From NCBI RefSeq assembly GCF_003573695.1, contig NC_039367.1:160100542-160164541 (forward strand): a stretch of DNA of 64,000 bases. The letters run 5' to 3'. Made by a program: the position numbers and the translations under genes. The stretch is from Papaver somniferum. Its lineage: Eukaryota; Streptophyta; Magnoliopsida; Ranunculales; Papaveraceae. Under the pieces are notes generated by a model. It was not told the DNA's origin, did no database searches, and saw only the letters and a program-made list of their open reading frames with translations. Below, one piece after another: positions 49,390-61,114 of the stretch. Position 1 is the stretch's first letter. Every line of letters begins with the position of its first letter.

Positions 49390-49931
49390 AGTAGATGATT
49401 ATTTCATTAACATCTTAAGATTAAAAAAAAATCTCCTGACTGTAATAAATTAAGCAAAATCTTGAATTGAATTTGGAAATTAATTTGTTTATTTGGCTCG
49501 TTGTTCGAGCTAGCCTTCAGGCGTGAATAAAAGTATAAATTGGGGCGGGCCTGCACTTTTATGGCACAACCCAATACGTTAAAATTGGACCACATCACCA
49601 CACATCACATGAATTGCCACAGCACGGGTACAACATGGTTGCTTAATGTATTGTGCTATGATATATAAATAGGCACATCAACATGACACAACACGTGGTA
49701 TGTGTAAGCACGTGTCATAGCACGACATGCGTCACAGCACGACACGCATCACAACACGCCGCGTCATACATAAAATACCACACTATACCTCTCATTTCAT
49801 GCATATTATATTTCAAAAGAAAATCTATATTTTTTGACATCGTTTCGTTATGCTAATCTATTTCTATAGTAACACACTCCCAAATTTGCCAAGCAAATAA
49901 TTTACGAAGATTACCTAAATATATCATCTTC
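49390..49931. other. Intergenic, short tandem repeats
   Basis: The stretch 49670-49765 is rich in CAGCACGACAYGCRTCA units. No gene recognised. Confidence 0.5.
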
Positions 49932-51076
49932 CTACAGTTGCTTCGTCCTCAAATCACTGCGTTGTACCTCCTCAATTTCAAGTGATTCCCTTATTTTTGT
50001 GTCTTCTTGGCCCAATTCTTTCAACTTGATTAAGGAGTTCTCATGAGAGACTATTTGATAAACAACACTACCAAAATCCTCAAGCCTTCTCAAGGTTGAA
50101 CACTTTAAGTCGTAGATACAGAGATATGTATCTCTGCAACATAAAGCACCACCACTCTTTGTAAAGGCAAACGGGTCACTTTTAATTTGAGTAACCTCTT
50201 TACTCCAACCCAAAGACCGATGTTTCTCCTGCTCTTCCGTGCCATTGTTATCATTCTTGGTTTTTGGTACCCATAAGTCAGAAATATCACCATAAGCATC
50301 GTTAACAACATACAGTAAAACCCCATCCCATACTCCCAATTTAGATTCAACTGGAGGATTAAGTGGCAAAAAAGGTGGCGATAAATGTCCACGAAACTTT
50401 TCCTCAGCCAAATCAAAGGCCAAAATCCTTTTTTCCCTGTCTATCCAATAAAGAGTTTGATTCACAAAGGAATAATATGCTTGTGATACCTTCCAAGTGT
50501 AATTGAAATTTCCGAGGTTTCTCCATCCATTGCCACTACCAAGAGTGTATACCTCAACCCCTACAAAATTAGCTTCTCCCTTTAAATTACATATTCTGAC
50601 AACTTTGTGCTCATTAGTTGGTGGAAGGTAACCAAAATCACCCAACGAAACCTTCCATCTTAAATTTATGGGACTTGCATATTTTGGAAGACTTACACAC
50701 TCTCCAGTAATTGGGTTGCATATACAAGCAGGTCCATATATTTCATTATCTTGGCTCCCATAAAGACATACCAAACCATTTATCGAACCAACGATTCCGT
50801 AACATGCAAATGGAAGGTTAATTTGATCCTTCAGATTCTACTTATCTTCTCATGATTCTCATCATATGCAAAATAGTACAGTCGCCTGAATTTAGAAGCG
50901 TAATTCTCATAATCCATTAAAAGGAAACTCAACTTACCGGAATGGTTCGGGGAAGGATGATTTAGATGATGCAAGTGAAGTTTAGAGAATGATGGATGAT
51001 GAGAAACAAGATTTCTCCAAGCAGTGCACACTAGTTTGCACTCTAAAACAAATTTTGTTGGCAAACGAGTCAAAAT

Positions 51077-51566
51077 TGTTGGAAAATCAGGGTAACAGAG
51101 GATGAAAACCAGAGGACGAAAAGAATGTTGTATCACTGGAGCTTCAAGTCCTTGCGATTCTTTTCAGCAATTATTTCGACCCTTCCCAATAAATTGGCGA
51201 GTACAATCGGTCAGCGTAATATTGCTGTCAGGATACAATGAAGCCCTTACAGCGTTGTTGGATTCAAAGGTTGTAATCCCGTGATCCAACCAAGAACACA
51301 CTGTATTTGTTTCTGAAGATGCTTAGAAAGAAAGAGTTTTTTTTTTCTTTTTGATCATTGTAATGGGAAATCCTTCGCTATTTATAGAGGGTTTCATGCC
51401 TTTTGGAGATGTCGTTTCATCTTCAAAAGACGCTATCGAAGGTCGTCATCCATTAATGGGAAAAGACGTGACTGTAGAAAATTTGGGAAACCGAACACAT
51501 CCGGGAGGGGCTACGCCCTCCCGGACCCCCCTTCGTAGTGGCAAACAATATTGAAAATATCTAACA
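51077..51566 (-). repeat. 3' LTR of the F-box copia
   Basis: Starts TGTTGGAAAATCAGGG, ends ATATCTAACA. Near-identical to 56179-56670. Confidence 0.95.
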
Positions 51567-52252
51567 AACTCCCCCTATTTTCAAAATTGAAAAATCATAA
51601 AACAAAGTAAAAAAAAAAAAAAAACTTTAAAATTAGAGTGGCTGCATCACCAAAGTGACTGCCTACGTACCCGAGTGGGATCAAGCCAATGTAGTTCACT
51701 ATCAGTTGGGAAATAAGCATCTTCGTCGAAATCAATATATAAATGATAGGTATCTTTTGGATTTGAACTTTCACTTAGTGTAAGAAATTCAAAGCCTTAT
51801 CGGGGTTCAGTGGTGAAACCAGTCTTGAACCAAGTACCCCATGTGATAAAACCGGAATCTCCACACATACTGATTTCTTAGAGTAGTGTGTTCTGTAGCC
51901 CGCGCAATAATGGCCCTGTGCTTATCCTGAATTCATGAGTCACATAGAGAGCGGTCTTTTTCTCTGAGGAAACGGCCTGATTTCCATACTCATATAGGTA
52001 AGTCTCTAAGGTGTTTCTACGATACACCTGTAAATAATTGTAGACTCATTAAGGATTTGCATCCATCCTTTGTTTCTTGCAGAACCATCACACTAATTTG
52101 AAATGGGAAGTTTATTATTAGTGCACCATGACCACTTCCATAACTTGTTGGTACCACATTGAACCTTGTTTATCTTTTTCAAAACATAGGTTGGGTTTCT
52201 GCTACAGGTGATGAACTTTCCTTCACAGACCTTAGTCTCATTTCCTTACATT

Positions 52253-55200
52253 TTATTGAAAACATCGCATTTGGTATACTCTTTGTGAAAGGGTCTGCCA
52301 AGTTCTTTTTTGATTAATAAAGCTAACCGAAACTACTCCTCTCTTTAGTAGTTGTCTCACAATCTGATGTCTAAGACTTGCATGTCTTGACTTCCCATTA
52401 TATGTCTTGTTAGAGACATTGTAAATCGTAGCCTGATTATCACAATTAATCAAGACTGTTGGAGTTGGATTCTTCCAAAATGGGATCTCCTCAAGTAAGT
52501 TTCTAAGCCATTCTTCCTACTTACATGCATCCGTAAGTGCTATCAATTCTGACAACATTGTTGAATCAGAAATACAGTTTTGCATCATGGAACTCCAAGA
52601 CACAGCAACACCTACTAATGTAAATATTTATCCACTAGTCAACTTGGATTTGGATTCTACATTATTCCAATTAGCATCATTGTATCGTTATAATACAGCG
52701 GGATGGCCAATGCACACCATAATCAATGGTTCCCTTCAAGTAAGACAACACTCTTGAAACTGCTTTCCAGTGTTCGATTCCTGGGTTACTTGAGAAACGA
52801 CATAGCGCTCCCACGACTTGGGCTATGTCCGGTCTTGTGAAATGCATAGCATACATAAGGCTTCCAATAACACTGGAATACTCAATTTGCATATGAGCAC
52901 GTCCAATATTCTTAATTAACTTTACATTAGGATCCATAGGAGTGACGGCTGGGATGTCATCAAAATGACCATACTTCTTGAGAAATTTCTCAATATAATG
53001 AGATTGGGTTAAGACCAACACATTCCCTTTTCTTAGGATTTTAATTCCTAAGATCACGTCAGCCTCTCCTAAGTCCTTCATTTCAAAGTTAGAACTAAGA
53101 AACCTCTTTGTTTCTTCAATACGAGATATGTCAGATCCAAAAATAAGCATATCATCAACATACAAGCAGATAATTACACATCCAGAACTATCATGCTTAC
53201 CATAGATACATTTATCAGCATCATTCACAATAAAACAATATGACAAAGCGACTTTATCAAACTTCTCATGTCATTGCATGTGAGCTTGCTTCAAGCCATA
53301 AAGAGATTTAACCAACTTGCAAACCTTCCTTTCTTGGCCTGCCAATATGAAACCTTCAGGTTGTTCCATATATATCTCTTCTTCTAAATCACCATTTAGA
53401 AAGGCAGTTTTGACATCCATTTGATGAATAATTAACTTGTGAATAGAAGCAAGTGCAATCAAACAACGAATAAATGAGATGCGAGCAACAGGAGCATATG
53501 TATCAAAGTAATCAATTCCATGTTTTTTCTTATAACCCTTAGCATCGAATCTGGCTTTAAACTTATCAATGGTACCATCGGTATTCATGTTTCTTTTGAA
53601 TATCCATTTACATCCAATAGGCTTTACGCCTGGAGGTAAATCACAATATATCCAAGTACCATTGGTCAAAAGTGAATTCTTTTCATCATTGATAGACTCC
53701 TTTCAGAAACTAGCATATCTAGAACTGATAGCCTCAGCATAGGTTTTAGGATCATCATCAACATGCATAACATATTTAGTAACACTAAGAATTTCATTCT
53801 TACTACCTTCTACAAGATATTGTACCCATTCTAGACCAAAGTTTGTTGCTTTTCTTGCTCTCTTACTTCTTCTAGGTTCGACATCTTCTATAATTTCAGA
53901 AGTATCTTCAATGTTTCGAGTAGGAGAAGTATGTTCATCATTGTCATTAGTCTCTACAGATTCTAGACTAGGTAACAATGGGTTTTCTATGTGTTGCATT
54001 TGGGAACTATTCCTATCCAAGTTCTCAAAAAATTCCAAATCTACAGATTCTCTAATCTCAAAAGTGTCAAGGATTAAAAATCTGTAAGTAATATTGTTAA
54101 GTGAATAACCCACAAAAGCACATTTATACGCTCTATTTCCTAACTTAGGTCTTTTAGGATCAGGCTTCCTAACATATGCTAAACAACCCCATACTTTAAG
54201 TCTTCTCAAATTTGGTTTCCTATTAAACCATAATTCATAAGGAGAAACATTCTTCTTTTTCAAAGGAATTCTATTCAAAATATAACATGCAGATAACATT
54301 GCTTCACCCCACAAAGAATTAGACAAATTAGAACTAATAAGCATAGCATTAACCATCTCTACCAAAGTTCTATTTTTCCTTTCAGCAAGACCATTTTGTT
54401 GAGGTGTATAAGGTGCAGTAAATTGATGAATTAAACCATGCTCTTGACAAAAGAATTTAAATTCATTAGGAAAATACTCACCACCATGATCAGAACGTAA
54501 AATCTTAATTTTTTGTCCTAATTGTGTCTCTACTTCTGCTTTGTATATTTTAAACATGTCAAAATCATCATCCTTATATTTCATCAAGTAAGTATAAGCA
54601 TACCTAGTATAATCATCAATGAAAGTGACATAGTATTTGTTTCCACCACGAGTCATGTGAGACTTAAGATCACCAACATCACTATGCACTAATTCAAGCA
54701 AGGTAGAGTTTCTAATTACAGATTTAAAGGATATTCTATGTATCTTTGCTTGCACACAGATTTCACATTTAGAAACATTATCAAAGTTGCAATTAGAAAT
54801 TAATCCAAATCTTTTAATGTTTCTAAGAGAACCATAATTCACATGTCCTAATCTACCATGCCATAAATCAACAGAGTCAACAGTATAAGCAGAACCATTA
54901 TTTATTAAATTAAGCTTAATCATCCCATTATAAGCATATCCTTGTCCAACAAACACACTATTTTTGGAAAATACAAACTTACTAGACTCATAAGTCGTCT
55001 TGAATCCGGCCTTCATAACAAGGTCTCCAGAAACAAGGTTTTTCACAATGTCAGGGACATGTAATACATTAGTAAGAGTAACAGTCTTTCCCGAAGTAAA
55101 CGAGAGTTCAACAGTGCCTTTGCCAATCACTTTGCTGTGTAAGTTGTTTGCTGAGACAACTTCGTTTCCTTCACCAGTAACTGGTTCATATGTCTTGTAA

Positions 55201-56110
55201 AGATGTCTATCTTTACAGATGTGGACAGTTGAACCATTGTCGTACCACCATCTACTCTCATTATTAGAAACAGCATTGGCGGCTTGCACTACAATAACAA
55301 GTTTGTCTTCGACCATATTTGCCTCATTTTTATGTCCTTGTTGTTTCTTTTTGAGACGACAGTCACGAACAAAATGGTCGGGTTTCTTACAGAAGTAGCA
55401 ATCGCCCTTCCTCTTCTTGTTGGGATTATGCTTCTTAAACTGAGTATCATTCTTAGGTTTCAAAGTGTCTACAATATTAATCTTAGAAACATTTTCAGTT
55501 TGGTGACTATCCTTAATTTCTCGTTCAGGAGAGTCTTCTTCAATACGAAGATGACGTTGTAAACCTTCTAAATCATATTCAGTTTCGGCATGCATAAGTT
55601 TCTTCTTATAACTATTCCAAGATGGCGGAAGACGAGCAATAATGACTCCAACAATAAAGGCAGGCAGAAGTTCAAATCCAGCATCCTTAAGATGATTAAA
55701 AATGACTAAAAATTCACTGACCTAGGAAAATACTGTCAACCATTTTGAAGTCCGTGAAGTTGGAAATCAGGAATTTCTTGTTGCTTGCTTCAGAAATCTT
55801 GTATTTGTTCTCAAGCTTAGTTTATAATTCCTTTGCAGTCGTAATACTTCGATGGGCATTATAGGCGCTAGTCCACAGGGCATTCAAAATATGACCACGA
55901 CACATAAAATCATCTTCCTTACGCTTCTTCCTTTTGGCCTTCAGTTCATCAGTGTCCTTATCTGATGGTGCAGGTATTTCATCCAAACCGTCTTCAAGTA
56001 TGTACCACAACTAGATGGTGATCAGGAAAAACTTCACAGTCTCTTGCCAACGAGTAAAATTATCACCATCAAAAAATTCCAATCGAGTTAGAGTTTGGTT
56101 CATCACTTGC
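52253..56110 (-). pseudogene. copia gag-pol of the F-box element (degenerate)
   Basis: Gag is recognisable but broken (56110 to about 55600). One frame from 55595 to 52677 then carries a zinc knuckle (CYFCKKPDHFVRDC) and a protease region reading WWYDNGSTVHIC, with Asn where Ser or Thr is usual. The integrase shows LVHSDVGD, LRSDHGGEY and QNGLAERKNRT. The RT shows QMDVKTAFLNG and CLYVDDMLIFG. Two in-frame TGA codons interrupt it, at 53703-53705 and just after HMQ near 53271; both sit where Trp is expected. The RNase H (INCDNQATIYNVSNKTYNGK) follows in another frame. No complete polyprotein is possible. Confidence 0.85.
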
Positions 56111-56178
56111 AGAGATTGAGCAGTAACATTCGAATTCGAAGATTCACCCTCCGTTATTGAAAACTAATTGCTGAAAAC

Positions 56179-56670
56179 TGTTGGAAAATCAGGGTAACAG
56201 ATGATGAAAACCAGAGGACGAAAAGAATGTTGTATCACTGGAGCTTCAAGGCCTTGCGATTCTTTCCAGCAATTATTTCGACCCTTCCCAATAAATTGGC
56301 GAGTACAATCGGTCAGCGAAATATTGCTGTCAGGACACAATGAAGCCCTAACAACGTTGTTGGATTCAAAGGTTGTACTCCCTTGACCCAACCAAGAACA
56401 CACTGTATTTGTTTCTGAAGATGCTTAGAGAGAAAGAGTTTTTTTTTTTTTTTTGATCATTGTAATGGGAAGAATCCATCGCTATTTATAGAGGGTTTCA
56501 TGCCTTTTGGAGATGTCGTTTCATCTTCAAAAGACGCTATCAAAGGTCGTCATCCATTAATGGGAAGAGACGCGACTGTAGAAAATTTTGGAAACCGAAT
56601 TAGGTTTTGAATTTCATGAACACAGCGGACCCCCCCTCGTAGCGACAAACAATATTGAAAATATCCAACA
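56179..56670 (-). repeat. 5' LTR of the F-box copia
   Basis: Starts TGTTGGAAAATCAGGG, ends ATATCCAACA. On the minus strand a TATA-like CTATAAATAGCG lies near 56480-56495. Confidence 0.95.
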
Positions 56671-56717
56671 AAAATTTCTAAGGTGATCTCCAACGGTAGA
56701 ATGTCAAAAGTCTCCAT

Positions 56718-57569
56718 CAAAACTCTCGTATAACAAAGATGGGTTTACTGATTGAGAAAAAAAAGAAAAACAGAAATTAGGGTTTGAAGAAACGGCGTTG
56801 GAATCATGCAGCGATGGACTTGGGATTTTTATATGGATGGATTTACTGATTGACAAAATAAAGAAGAACAGAAATTAGGGTTTGAGGAAAGGGGTGTTGG
56901 AATCATGCAGCGATGGACTTGGGATTTTTCTATGGATAGAGGCGTAGAGCCGTGTTCTTTAAGTCAGTGTTTGGAGGTCCAAGGCTGCATATATATTGAT
57001 AAAAAAAACACCAGAGATAAAAAGAACACTAGAGTATTGACCAAGCAGCTTTGATAGAGGTGACCTAAAGAAAGTTCTTAAAAACACAACAACACTAACT
57101 TGGCGAGTAACAGCTAGTCAAGACAGACTCAAGGCGCTTTCGGTAGGGTGAAATAACCACAAACCACCCTTGTTCCGACAACTTTTGGATTGTTTTCCAA
57201 CAAATTCAAAAATATATACACTACTGCACCGAAGGCCAACCCTGATCCAAAAGCATATGAAGCCCTGGTTTGCTTTTCCTTTTGTTTCTCTTTTGTCTCT
57301 TTTTGGGTTATGACCGTATCAATCTTCTTTGGTTTATCTTTGTCATCCGCAATTGTAGGTTTGAACCAGAAATTTTTTTGACCGTGAGCATACGCATTTT
57401 TTGGTATATGCCATGCGCAAAGGAGAGGAAATGAAGGGGAAACACGTAATCAATTGGTTTAATTAAACCAAATTCACAATCCGTAACTAAAACAGATGGA
57501 ATCTCATTTTCTCTATAAAGTCGTTTGGCACACTCTAGAGCCCATATGTAGTTTTCTTCTTTTCTCGAC
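56718..57569. other. F-box upstream region with a tandem duplication
   Basis: About 98-bp units at 56742-56838 and 56840-56936 share TTTACTGATTGA, AGAAATTAGGGTTTGA and ATCATGCAGCGATGGACTTG. They lie 25-220 bp upstream of the F-box start codon, so they are promoter or leader sequence. The rest shows no gene. Confidence 0.7.
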
Positions 57570-57775
57570 TCATAAAGGCCACCACAACGGTTAATGTTGA
57601 TAAGGGAGATTTTTCTTTTGTGAAAGAAAAATTAGTCTTAAATTGGAAAACTAAGGGAGATTTATTCGCGACTATTCATGGAGAAAATGTTTTTATTTTT
57701 AAGTTTGTTCAAGAAGAAGATAGGACAAGAGTCTTGGAGTCTGGTTCCATCCATATTGCTAATCTAAGCTCCCAC
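57570..57775 (+). pseudogene. LINE ORF1 fragment (DUF4283-like)
   Basis: The frame ATTVNVDKGDFSF...LVLNWKTKGDLFATIH, then NVFIFKFVQEEDRTRVLESG, matches the DUF4283 region found in the first ORF of plant L1-like LINEs. Similarity stops after GSIHIAN, where the next element seems to begin. Neither the start nor the zinc-knuckle end of the domain is present. Confidence 0.6.
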
Positions 57776-57779
57776 ATAC

Positions 57780-58520
57780 AATGCGAAGAAGTTTTGAATT
57801 CTTGTTTTATTAACTAAATATTAGAAATGTTTACAAGAATGATTCAAGTATTACAACAATTCTACTTGAAACCTAATCTCACTTTCTCTCTCTTCTTATT
57901 TCTTTTCCAAGACTTGTCCTAGAATCCTCCCAGATACAATGACTCTCTCCTTTATATAGGATTTTACATAGTCAATGACAGCTAAGAATCCTATTATTTT
58001 CGGGATCATATACAATCGCTCATCTTCGCATAACATACTTCTTCGCATGATTCTTCACACTTTATTGGTGACTTTGCTGACATCATCTGGTGCGTCATCT
58101 CAACTTTGATGTGTGCGACCCCCTTCGCTTAGGTTGTATTCTTTACTTCACGTAGTTATTAACGTGTGCGATATTTAACTCCTCCATTTTCCTCTTCTCA
58201 TGTTGCTTATTCCTCAGAGTAAGCGATATGAGAAATTCTCCTCTTGTAATTCGCACATGCTTATGTTTTTTCATTTTACTTTGCTGACAACTTTCCCTAT
58301 CTTAAGCTCTCCTCATGTACGCATGTCCTTTTTACCACTCATCTTACGACACGTCCTTTTTGACCATACGTTTTTATCCGTTCATTTCTTCGCATTAATG
58401 AGAATAAATCTTGAAAAACGGGTCGCTCTTTCCTATATATTCTCTTCTACCTTTCTCCTTTTATTTCTTTTCATTCTTCTTCACCTTCTCTGCAATTTTA
58501 TACGCTTCATTCCCATTCTT
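57780..58520. promoter_or_regulatory. Probable 3' LTR of a gypsy element and divergent promoter
   Basis: The minus strand has CCTATATAAAGGAGAG near 57945-57960, typical of an LTR promoter. The plus strand has CTATATATTC near 58433, about 90 bp before the ATG of the plus-strand gene. A purine-rich GAGAAGAGGAAAATGGAGGAG on the minus strand at 58180-58200 could be the polypurine tract. The exact LTR ends are not fixed because no partner LTR lies in the window. Confidence 0.45.
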
Positions 58521-58522
58521 CA

Positions 58523-61114
58523 ATGGCTCCTGCTGGTAAAAAGATGGAAATCGAATTTAACATAGTGAAAACTAACTTCAATCATATGGGTTATGAACTC
58601 TCTCTTCCACCTTCATGTAATTTCACATCCAAACTTAATCTTGATCTAATCAAATCTGAGCAATGGAATAACCGTAAAATCATCATTTCGTTAGGTCAAC
58701 TTCAATTTCTACCAATTCCCTTATATAATCCTGAGATTCCTCTTTTCTATAGAATTCTTGCTGATGAAAGATTCGCACGAGGAATATTTCAGTTGAGTGG
58801 CAATGCTATCAGGATACCATTAAAGTATGCTCGTCGCGTAGCTGGTCTTGGAAATTCTTATCCTGATGAAGTGCGAAAAGAGGATCATCTTGATAAAATT
58901 ATAGATCATGTTGAGTATACTCTTGATAATTTCTTTAAGAATTATTACATCGTTATTATGAAAAGTAACGTGACTAAGTGGGTTGTTCGCATAAGGATAG
59001 TAGATGGTATCGTTGAAGATGAAAAAATTATACGAGACGTTGATTGGAATTCAAACTCTAATCGTGCCGCTCGCAGATACAATGATTCTAGTTGGCTTAA
59101 TTTCCCTGTCATCTTGGAAGGGTCCTTTGTATCTGGTAGAGCTGCAGATGATTCTGACAATCCTCTGCCCGAAGATTTTCCTCTTTACCAACCTTGGGAA
59201 TTTAAATTATTCGAAAATGAGGAAAACAAAGTAGCGGTATGTGATCCTCTTAATTCAATTTGTAAATTCTCGTAACTTTCCTTCTTATATCTTTCTCTTT
59301 CGCAGGATGCCAAAAAGGTCAGTACTTCCCGCAAAATATCATTTTCGCAGAATAAGGAAGTAAGAAACACACTTTCTATTTTTAACAATATTGTTGCCTC
59401 TGTTTCTTATCTTGATTATTCGCGTAGGTGGATCCTTTGAACGAAAAAGCTTTAGGCAAAACCAAGAGCACTCCTAAGAAACGCGCGTCAAAATCTGAAT
59501 CCAAGAAAACCTCGTTAAAAGATGATGTCTCTAGAAAGCGTGCGAGGTATGATTCTTCTTCAAGTTCAGAATCTTCAGATAGAGATACTTTTGTTTCTGA
59601 GGAAGAGGTATCGATTGATTCGTATCGAAACAAGTTGTCTGATCTTTTTTTGGAGATGCTCTTGCTACTCTTGGGGATGATGAAACAGATCGCGCCTCCA
59701 AGATGGTCTCAAGGATCTGTACTGCCTCTGATTGGGGGGATCAATCTCTTCATGGAGCTGCCTCTGCGATAAACTCAGATTTTCAATTTGCAATGAATGG
59801 CTTGGTAATATACTGCAACATTAGCCTTTTTATCTTTTCCTTATTATTTCTTCTTTTGCTTATGATGCTTCTTTTATATTTCACAGAGTGCTCGCATATC
59901 TTATGCGATTTCTTTAGACAATGAAAGAAAGCTTCGCAAGTTGCAAGATGAGAATACCACAATGAAACATGAGAAATCTTTTTGTTCGGATGCGAATGCG
60001 AATCTTACAGGCGAGAATAAGAAACTTAGAAATGAGAATTTAACTCAATTGATTCTCCGAACTCGAGAAAGAAATAAGGAACTCGTTGGTAAGCAACTTA
60101 TATTCTCGTACTCCTTTTCTTTTATGCGATCGTTCGCACTTCTTACTTAATTATCTTCGCAGACCTGTATGACCTTTCAGATGAAGCGGCTAATCTTCTC
60201 GATGCTGAAATTCTTTTAGAGCATCTCAACTCCTCTTTAAATAATTATCCTACTCGAGGATTTGAAAACCTCAGCTTAGAAGAGTTAAGATTAAAATATA
60301 CTAATCTTAGAGAACACCATAAAAGTGCATTATCCACTGCCAATAATTTTAACCGACGTTTTTATGAGGAGATAGAAGCAATTCAAGTATTGGATGCGAA
60401 GAAGAACAAACTTATTATTGAAAAAGATGACATCACTCTTAGGGGTGCGAAAACACTAGAACAATTTCAAAAATCCCTTATTGAGGTTAAGATAGAACGT
60501 GATTCAGCTTGTCGTGAGAGGGAAATTCTTATTGAGGAAAGAAATTTAATTCGATCTCAACTCCTTATAGAAAGTGAAGTTGAGTTTAACTGGGCTGCTA
60601 GAGTTCTGAACGATGCTAAAAATAATTTAGGTGTAAATGTTAGCCTTCACACTGAAAATTCTACACTGGTCGCAGACATTATTTCCAATTATGAAGGTCA
60701 CTTCATGTTCTTTGATCTTCATTCATATTTTTTAAGAATAATTGTCTGTTGTCTTAACTCTTTTGTTGATGCTTCGCAGAGAAAGAGAAGGAATACCAAA
60801 AGAGAGTTTCAGACATAAAAACTCGCTTGGCTTCCAAGGAAGAAGAATTATCTACTCGTAACTCAAAGTGTTAGCAATTGAAGCAAAATTGGTTTAACTT
60901 AGTCCAGAACAATAGTAACGATGATAATCGCTCTCGTGAGTCTGTTGTTTAAAGAGTTTGTCTAGAGAATGGTATTTCATTGTCGAAATACAATTTTCCA
61001 GCGATTCCTGAAAATGTACCCATTCCTGACATCCAAGTTACTGATGGAGAAGAAAATTCTGAAGAAGAAATTAGTGATTCTGAGACTGAGCGAAATGAGG
61101 GAGATGAAAATTGA
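58523..61114 (+). pseudogene. Six-exon coiled-coil gene antisense to a gypsy element
   Basis: Exons 58523-59236, 59306-59359, 59428-59804, 59887-60088, 60163-60696 and 60780-61114 join in frame through GT-AG introns of 69-83 bp, most ending TTCGCAG. The predicted product is about 735 residues. It starts with a globular N-terminal domain of 238 residues (MAPAGKKMEIEF...). A basic Lys/Ser stretch (TPKKRASKSESKK) and a Ser-rich acidic region follow, then long coiled coils and an acidic tail (DGEENSEEEISDSETE). The family is not recognised. Breaks are a T7-run frameshift at 59645-59651 and stops at 60872 and 60950. It lies on the strand opposite the gag-protease at 62546-64000. Tat-lineage gypsy elements are known to carry extra, sometimes antisense, ORFs near the 3' LTR, which fits this place. 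Confidence 0.65.

Larger units (their letters stand above)
51077..56670 (-). mobile_element. Ty1/copia retrotransposon inserted in the F-box exon
   Basis: LTRs lie at 51077-51566 and 56179-56670. The TSD AAAAT is at 51072-51076 and 56671-56675. Next to the left LTR the minus strand reads GAAAATAGGGGGAGTT, a polypurine tract. Gag and pol are on the minus strand. No initiator-tRNA match follows the right LTR directly, so priming in this family is unclear. It is of the same family as the deleted copy at 38005-39450. Confidence 0.95.
49932..56717 (-). pseudogene. F-box protein with F-box-associated domain, split by a copia element
   Basis: The first codons lie right of the element (ATG at 56717, METFDILPLEITLEIL). 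The frame continues left of it at 51076 with TRLPTKFVLECKLVCTAWRNL, which together make a complete F-box. The C-terminal part is an F-box-associated beta-propeller-like domain (NGLVCLYG, YYSFVNQTLYWID, ILAFDLAEEKF) ending at 49932. F-box proteins recruit substrates to SCF ubiquitin ligases (family knowledge). A second lesion is a frame change near 50836: KISRI runs into a stop while LKDQINLPFACYG continues in the next frame. Without the insertion the protein would be about 400 residues, normal for plant F-box/FBA proteins. Confidence 0.9.

Noticed and set aside
57190..57381. Plus-strand hydrophobic small frame (SFCFSFVSFWVM)
   Set aside because: It looks membrane-like only because of T-rich sequence; no homologue or context.
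59382..59633. Minus-strand Ser/Glu-rich frame opposite exon 3
   Set aside because: It mirrors the Ser/Lys codons of the plus-strand exon, which has matching splice sites and phase.
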